Assembly: GCA_047631095.1 (NCBI GenBank)
Contig: JBLHZD010000026.1
Span: 1 to 20,618 of the forward strand
Origin: JABJJH01 sp047631095
GTDB taxonomy: Bacteria > Pseudomonadota > Alphaproteobacteria > UBA8366 > GCA-2717185
DNA: 20,618 nucleotides
Direction of reading: 5' to 3'
The translations under genes and the position numbers were made by a program. This document shows positions 16,003 to 20,618 of the stretch, piece after piece. Each line of letters starts with the position of its first letter. The first letter of the stretch is position 1. Below the pieces are notes generated by a model. It was given only the letters and a program-made list of their open reading frames with translations, was not told where the DNA came from and made no database searches.

Positions 16003-16113
16003 CTCCAGCCTAGGCGGCGACGAAGGCGAACTCAAACAAGACAGACCTTCACCTGTAAAAATATGCATGACGGCGATATATTGCGCGGTGAAACCAGCGT
16101 TGAGGCGACGATT

Positions 16114-17004
16114 ATGGCCGAGCGACGAGACCAGATCGCATATTCGGAACTGTTTTACTCCATCCAGGGCGAAGGTCGGTATGCCGGAACGCCGACGATC
16201 TGGCTGCGCCTGTTCGGATGCAATTTGAACTGTGACGGGTTCATGCAGGATAATCTGGACGATCCCACATCCTGGCGGCTGGACTACAAGGATGTGGATT
16301 TATCCGACGTCGCGACGATGGGCGAATTGCCAGTCTTTGAGCGCGGTTGCGATAGTTCCTATTCCTGGGCGAAACGGTTTCGCCATCTGGCGCTGAAGGA
16401 ACCCGCGCCAATCATCGCGCAACGATTGCGGGACCTGTTACCGGGGCGGTCCTTTCGCCATCCAATCTCCCAACAAGGCGCCCATCTCGCTTTTACCGGA
16501 GGCGAGCCCATGATGCGCCAAGGCGCAATTTCGGCGGTGCTGGACGCGCTGGGCGAAGACGGCGACCCACCGCAGTTTATCACGGTAGAGACCAACGGCA
16601 CCCGCCCCCTGACGAAAACCTTCCAACACGACCTGCAACGACAGCTCGATTCTTCGGTGAAAGAATGGTTCTGGTCCGTTTCGCCAAAAATTCGAACCTC
16701 AGGCGAAGACTGGGACACAACAATACGCCCGGACATCGTTGGCGCGTATGCAGCGGCGTCCGGCGCGGGACAGTTGAAATACGTCGTGGACGACGATCCG
16801 CGAAGCTGGGATGAGGTCGAACGCGCCACGGCGCTGTATCGCGGTGCGGGGGTCGAATTCCCGGTTTGCGTCATGCCGGTCGGCGGGCGGGTGGAGGATC
16901 AACACCAGATCGCCGCAAAGATCGCCGAACAGGCCATACAACGCGGCTATAATCTGGCGCCCCGCGTCCATTGCTATTTGTTCGGCAACGCTTTAGGGAC
17001 ATGA
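16114..17004 (+). CDS. queE: QueE-like 7-carboxy-7-deazaguanine synthase (radical SAM) with a split cysteine motif
   Basis: A 296-residue protein. IAYSELFYSIQGEGRYAGTPTIWLRLFGCNLNC is the QueE N-terminus (SEIF-x-SIQGEG...R-x-x-GCN). QueE converts 6-carboxytetrahydropterin to CDG, using SAM and a 4Fe-4S cluster, on the route to preQ0 and queuosine. Normally the cysteines are CX3CX2C followed by DS-x-[FY]-[AT]W. Here Cys36 and Cys40 are followed by a 38-residue insertion before Cys79 of RGCDSSYSW, giving CX3CX38C. AFTGGEPMM and VETNGT (SAM- and substrate-binding) follow. The ATG at 16114 has GAGG 8 bases upstream; an earlier ATG at 16063 lacks a ribosome site. queD follows 54 bases downstream. 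Related variants are known, so enzyme activity is likely. Confidence 0.85.
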   Translation: MAERRDQIAYSELFYSIQGEGRYAGTPTIWLRLFGCNLNCDGFMQDNLDDPTSWRLDYKDVDLSDVATMGELPVFERGCDSSYSWAKRFRHLALKEPAPIIAQRLRDLLPGRSFRHPISQQGAHLAFTGGEPMMRQGAISAVLDALGEDGDPPQFITVETNGTRPLTKTFQHDLQRQLDSSVKEWFWSVSPKIRTSGEDWDTTIRPDIVGAYAAASGAGQLKYVVDDDPRSWDEVERATALYRGAGVEFPVCVMPVGGRVEDQHQIAAKIAEQAIQRGYNLAPRVHCYLFGNALGT

Positions 17005-17058
17005 AATTCCGCGCCCAAATACACGCGCACAACAAAATCTAATTTCTGGAACGCGTAA

Positions 17059-17502
17059 ATGACGACCCCGCTTTTTGAAATATCACAGACCTTCACCTTT
17101 GACGCCGCCCATACGCTGGCGCTGGAAGGCAATCGTCCGGAATATTTTCGGACCCACGGGCATTCGTTTACCGCCGAAGTCACCTTGCAGGGAACCCGCG
17201 TGGCCGAAAAAGGCTGGGTCATCGATTTTGGATTGTTGAAAAGCGTGTTGAACGAGGTGCGCGACGGATTGGACCACCGCATGTTGAACGAGGTCGAAGG
17301 CCTGACGACGCCGACGCTGGAGAACATCGCCGAATGGATCGCGACAAACACCCATCGTCTTTTGGCGGCGCATGAATTTGCCAACGAGACGCTGAAAATC
17401 CACCGGGTGACGGTCATGCGCACCACGATTGGCGAAACCTGTGTTTACGCCCCCACCGAATTACCGGATTTAGCGCACGCCGCCCCCGGCGTTAACCGCT
17501 AG
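17059..17502 (+). CDS. queD: QueD-like 6-carboxytetrahydropterin synthase (PTPS family) lacking the usual cysteine
   Basis: A 147-residue protein of the PTPS/QueD fold. Zn ligands are the His of FDAAH (19) and the two of THGHSF (34, 36). Also present are the DFG-x-LK segment, LDHRMLN with the catalytic Asp-His pair, and the Glu of IGETCVY that anchors the pterin ring. QueD makes 6-carboxy-5,6,7,8-tetrahydropterin from dihydroneopterin triphosphate, the substrate of QueE encoded just upstream. The nucleophilic Cys that precedes HGH in E. coli QueD (C-x-x-x-HGH) is Tyr here (EYFRTHGH). The neighbouring queE supports the queuosine role; the altered residue leaves the exact reaction slightly open. 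Confidence 0.85.
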   Translation: MTTPLFEISQTFTFDAAHTLALEGNRPEYFRTHGHSFTAEVTLQGTRVAEKGWVIDFGLLKSVLNEVRDGLDHRMLNEVEGLTTPTLENIAEWIATNTHRLLAAHEFANETLKIHRVTVMRTTIGETCVYAPTELPDLAHAAPGVNR

Positions 17503-17556
17503 TCGACGCGCGCCAATAATCCGCGTTCATCTCTCGCAATATATCCTCAAAGGCGT

Positions 17557-18345
17557 TCAGGACTCTTCCAGTTTACGGAATAAGTCGCCGCGCGCCTTGG
17601 CGCCGGCCAGCATGAACGACATATCCGCGCCACCCAGGAAAAACCGCATGCCCTTCGCCGCGAAATCAGGCAACAGGGCTTCGTCATAGACGCCGCCCAA
17701 CCCCGGCCATTTATTCGCCCCCTTCGCCGCTGCGATCACCGACTCGATCGCGGCGACAAAATCCGGATTTGAATACTGTCCGGGAATACCCATGGTCGCC
17801 GACAAATCCGACCCGCCCACCAGCAGGCAATCGACCCCGTCCACCGCAGCGATGGCGGCGGCGTTCTCGACCGCTTTGGGGGTTTCAATCATCATCACCA
17901 AGAGCGTCTCTTCGTTGACGCCCTTCATGGCCTCGGCGGCGGGGATATTTTCATACTCAAGCTGCGGCCCGCCATACGCCAGCGACCGCGATCCAACCGG
18001 CGGGTATTTGCAGGCGCTGACAAAGGCGGCGGCTTCTTCAGGCGTATCCACATGGGGAAAGACGATCCCCTGCGCACCCGCGTCGAGAATGCGCGTCGCG
18101 CGCGTCGTGTCGCCTTCCGGCACGCGGACAATGGCGGAGACGCCCGTGGTCAGCGCGGCGGCGCAAACCTGGCCCGCGATATCCAGATCCATCGTGGAAT
18201 GCTCCAGATCGACAAACACCCAATGAAACCCGGCCGCCTTGGCGATCTGGGGAATTTCAACGGTCCGCAAGCGACTGACGCCAAAACCCGCAGCAATTTT
18301 TCCGTCCCGCAACCGTTGTTTTACGGCGTTCTTTACAATAGCCAT
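17557..18345 (-). CDS. HpcH/HpaI-family class II aldolase
   Basis: A 262-residue protein, the normal length for HpaI-type aldolases (about 256-267). Catalytic and metal sites fall at nearly the same numbers as in E. coli HpaI: His49 (VDLEHSTMD), Arg74 (AIVRVP), metal ligands Glu154 (MMIETPKAVEN) and Asp180 (VGGSDLSATMG). DAGAQGIVFPHVDTPEEA (88-105) is the conserved active-site strand. The family splits 4-hydroxy-2-oxo acids, such as 4-hydroxy-2-oxoheptanedioate or 2-keto-3-deoxy-L-rhamnonate, to pyruvate and an aldehyde. The true substrate is unknown. The ATG at 18345 is chosen over 18372 because GGGGAG lies upstream at workable spacing. Convergent with queD. Confidence 0.88.
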   Translation of the reverse strand: MAIVKNAVKQRLRDGKIAAGFGVSRLRTVEIPQIAKAAGFHWVFVDLEHSTMDLDIAGQVCAAALTTGVSAIVRVPEGDTTRATRILDAGAQGIVFPHVDTPEEAAAFVSACKYPPVGSRSLAYGGPQLEYENIPAAEAMKGVNEETLLVMMIETPKAVENAAAIAAVDGVDCLLVGGSDLSATMGIPGQYSNPDFVAAIESVIAAAKGANKWPGLGGVYDEALLPDFAAKGMRFFLGGADMSFMLAGAKARGDLFRKLEES

Positions 18346-18442
18346 CCCGGCCCACTCCCCTGTTTCATGCACATTATTGCGCTATTGTGCTCGGCTCGGC
18401 GGCTTTAATCAAACGCTCATCAACGATCCGGAACCACCGCTT

Positions 18443-18460
18443 GGCCAAATTGAATTGGCC
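18443..18460. terminator. Perfect hairpin at the stop codon of the methyltransferase fragment
   Basis: GGCCAA-ATTGAA-TTGGCC is a 6 bp inverted repeat touching the TAG stop at 18462-18460. It has no T run on either strand, so termination is uncertain. Confidence 0.3.
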
Positions 18461-20502
18461 TAACAGGACAACTGATATTCGTCCCCGGATTTCACCGCCT
18501 GGCCCAATATCGCCAGCGTACGCAAAACATCCGCGATCTGGCGCTCCACGCGACGCCCCCGCGCATACCGGCGCGCGAGATCGGCAGGCGTCGCAGCTTC
18601 GTCGAGGGTTTCCAGAATTTTTCGTATCGAGGCGACTTGATCCGGCAGTGCGCTAGGAAAAGGTTCTTTTTTTACCGCCAATTTCGGCGCGCCCAACCGC
18701 GCCTCGACCTGCGCGCCCTGAATCACGGGCGCATCATCGCGCGGCGCCTGAATGTCTGGCCGCAACCACAGCACATCGCCCCCCTGCTCCGCGGCGGCGC
18801 GGGTCTGGTTCAATTCAACCAACCGGGATAACATTTCCGACTCGTCCAGACTGGCGGACCACCCGTAGGCCGACGCTACGGCGGCGTCCAGATCGTCATG
18901 CAAACTGGCGAGCACGCCGACAAGACCGGCCTCATATACTTGGCGTTCCCCATCGCTTAACCCGCCATCTGTTAACGCTTCCCCTGTTACCCCATTACCT
19001 GTGCGCGTTTTCTCCAGAACGTTATAGTGGCCCGTCATGGTCAACGCCTTGTCGCGCGCCAGCACCGTTTTTCGGTGATCGTCCAAACGCTCGCCCAAAG
19101 CGCGAATGTCCGCCTGCTTCGCCCCATCGCATTGCGGAAAGGGAAACGGATCGAAGCACCGGGTTTTTGTGTAGCGGGGATCATTGCCAACGCCCAGCCG
19201 CCCCCCCCCCCCCCCGGACGCCAATGCCCAGACCCGGTGAATACGCGACGACAACACGCCCAGAAAAAAGGCGTCGTCCAGGCCGATCGTCACCAGCATA
19301 TTGTCGGGCCGCACCTTTGCGTCGAGAAACTGGAACCAGCGATGCTTGGCGGTCTCGACGGTCGCAATATAGCGCGGAATCGATTCCAGAACCAACCGCA
19401 GGTCCCGGCGGGGCTCGCCAAAGATCCACCAAGTGTCGCGGTAACTCTTGCGATTATTGTTGTCTCGACCCGGCTTGACCCGATCACGCACCCATTGATA
19501 GACCGCCGGAAAACGATCCCTGATATCGCGTTCCGCCAACGAAAACAGATCGATGACCAACACATCGCGCGGTCGCGACGCCAGATCGCGCCCGTTGCGA
19601 TAGGGACGAATATAACGATCCAACCCCTCAACCCGACCGAGACCCAACTGAGCGGCTTCCGCCGGGGTTACAATAAACCCCGCCCCATGCAGCGAGACGC
19701 CCCGACTGCACAGCCGCTGGTTGGCGAGCAAAGCGCTCACGTTTGAAATATTGGGCCCGATTGTGAAATCCGCATGAATTTTCCCCAATATCGACTTGAA
19801 CCCGACGATCGGTGAATCCGTATTCAATTCGTCTTCATGAATAACGCGATACAAAACGCCGTCTCGCTCGCCTTTGGCGCCGACCGCCATCGCAATGCGC
19901 ACCGAGGCCTTGTTGGCGGATTTCATCCAGGGGTGATCCGGGATCGCCATGACGAGCGACACGGGGTTGCGCCCGCGAAGGCGGTTTTCGATTACACGGC
20001 GGGAAAAATTCTGCGTTATCGAATTGGTGGTGATGAAACCGAACCGGCGCGTACGGCCAGCGGCGACCTCGGTCGCGGCCTTGTCCCAGAACTGCATGAC
20101 GAAATCAGCGGGGCCGGGAATATGCTTGCGGGCGCTCCAAACGGCTTCGGCGTATCCGTCGCCCAATTCGCGGCGTAAATCCTTACCACCGATAAAGGGC
20201 GGGTTGCCGACGATAAAATCCGCCTGGGGCCACGACGCCGGCCGGGGATTAATGAACGTGCGCAAGGCCACCAGCGCGCGCTCATCGGGAACCTCCGCCC
20301 GGGTCACCGGATGCCGGGTATAGGTGACGCCGTCCCAACGGCTCATGGGTTGGCCGTCGGATCCCCATACAATATCCCACCCGTCCGATTCCAAAACAGC
20401 GTCCTGCTCCACGATATTAGCGAAATTTCGGAGCACCGGCTCGGACGGCGCCGCGTGTCCCCGCGTTCTGAAATGCCATTGCAGATATCCGATCCACAGC
20501 AC
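18460..20502 (-). pseudogene. MmeI-like DNA methyltransferase/restriction protein, N-terminus cut off by an IS630 element
   Basis: The remaining 680 residues start (GTG at 20502) in the middle of the gamma-class adenine methyltransferase domain. LWIGYLQWHFRT normally follows motif I and ELARV in this family, so motif I, the SAM site and any N-terminal nuclease are missing. Motif IV is intact: FIVGNPPFIGGKDLR (residues 96-110), with NPPF indicating N6-adenine methylation. Next come TNSITQNFSRR, a target-recognition region (about 270-470), LGVGNDPRYTKTRCFDPFPFP, and the MmeI-type helical C-terminus (LDDHRKTVLARDKALTMTGHYNVLE). Whole proteins of this type run about 900-1150 residues. A 15-base G tract encodes five Gly (SGGGGGRLG) where relatives usually have two. 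Without a SAM site this piece cannot be an active methylase. Confidence 0.85.
19201..19215. repeat. 15-base homopolymer (C on +, G on coding strand) inside the methyltransferase fragment
   Basis: Fifteen consecutive C at 19201-19215 read as GGG x5 on the coding strand. It keeps the frame and lies exactly at a conserved Gly-Gly before RLGVGNDP. Tracts of this length are prone to slippage. Confidence 0.9.
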
Positions 20503-20618
20503 TAGTGGATTGACTCCAACGTTTGGAACCCACGCTTTACGGCAGCAATTATCTCATCGGGATCAGCTTTCCAGTTGAATGGTTTTGGTTTGTCGTTGTG
20601 TTCCTTGATGAAGCGATT
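20502..20618 (-). CDS. IS630-family transposase, C-terminal 38 residues
   Basis: Reading leftwards from the window edge in the frame that ends at TAG (20504-20502), the protein is RFIKEHNDKPKPFNWKADP followed by DEIIAAVKRGFQTLESIH. The F-I-x-x-H-N-x-x-x-KPF-x-W segment and the ending [LV]-[DE]-S-IH are the familiar tail of IS630-family DDE transposases. The catalytic residues are outside the window. The gene runs into, and ends within, the terminal sequence of the element. Confidence 0.85.
   Translation of the reverse strand, partial: NRFIKEHNDKPKPFNWKADPDEIIAAVKRGFQTLESIH
20503..20618 (-). mobile_element. Right end of an IS630-family insertion sequence
   Basis: The junction with the methyltransferase fragment lies at CTAG (20502-20505). 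IS630-type elements insert at and duplicate a TA, often in CTAG, so TA at 20503-20504 is the likely target duplication. The sequence from 20505 rightwards (GTGGATTGACTCCAAC) is then the terminal repeat. The other end lies outside the window. Confidence 0.75.

Noticed and set aside
19027..19746. 239-codon + strand open frame opposite the methyltransferase
   Set aside because: A run of prolines comes from the C tract and the rest has no protein-like pattern; shadow of the conserved frame.
18460..20502. Part of a DISARM or BREX defence island
   Set aside because: Only a single methyltransferase-type fragment is present; no helicase, phospholipase D, pglZ or brx gene is in view and the sequence fits the stand-alone MmeI-like family.

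Overview
The window looks like chromosomal DNA of an alphaproteobacterium. The base composition is moderately GC-rich, and the gene content (a PhoX-type phosphatase, GlxA-type regulators, a class III cyclase, a non-canonical QueE/QueD pair, many small-molecule catabolism genes and an IS630-type transposase) fits a free-living Rhodospirillales-like bacterium. That placement is inference. I see no rRNA, tRNA or CRISPR array.

Layout. Bases 1-218 hold the end of an EAL-domain protein. A UxaA-family sugar-acid dehydratase (-) and a ketopantoate-reductase-like oxidoreductase (+) diverge from a ~300 bp control region with palindromes, and the second ends in a strong terminator. A phoX gene (3236-5128, -) follows, interrupted by one in-frame TAG. 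A TauD/TfdA dioxygenase and an EamA exporter form a + strand pair, and the exporter overlaps tail-to-tail with a glutathione S-transferase. The GST gene diverges from a marR gene, and their 82 bp spacer carries two identical 17 bp operator copies placed over the predicted promoters.

Bases 8379-12057 (-) form a probable catabolic operon: crotonase, TIGR03084/DinB-like protein, Ldh2-family dehydrogenase (frameshifted in an A7 tract), BNR/Asp-box propeller. Divergent from it is a two-gene unit, a GlxA-type regulator overlapping an isonitrile-hydratase-like DJ-1/PfpI enzyme. A membrane-bound class III adenylate cyclase follows, then a GIY-YIG-like protein (-), then queE and queD (+) of preQ0/queuosine synthesis, both with unusual active-site signatures. 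An HpcH/HpaI aldolase (-) comes next.

The right end (18460-20618) is the C-terminal two thirds of an MmeI-like methyltransferase/restriction protein, cut by an IS630-family element at a CTAG site. The fragment carries a 15-base poly-G tract at a conserved Gly-Gly position.

Overall the window is ordinary catabolic chromosome joined to a decaying restriction/methylation gene. Three genes are broken in three ways (nonsense, homopolymer frameshift, IS truncation). I did not find an obviously new multi-gene system. The most rewarding leads are the poly-G methyltransferase remnant, the marR/GST operator geometry, the two aberrant queuosine enzymes, the unclassified GIY-YIG-like protein and the GlxA/InhA pair.
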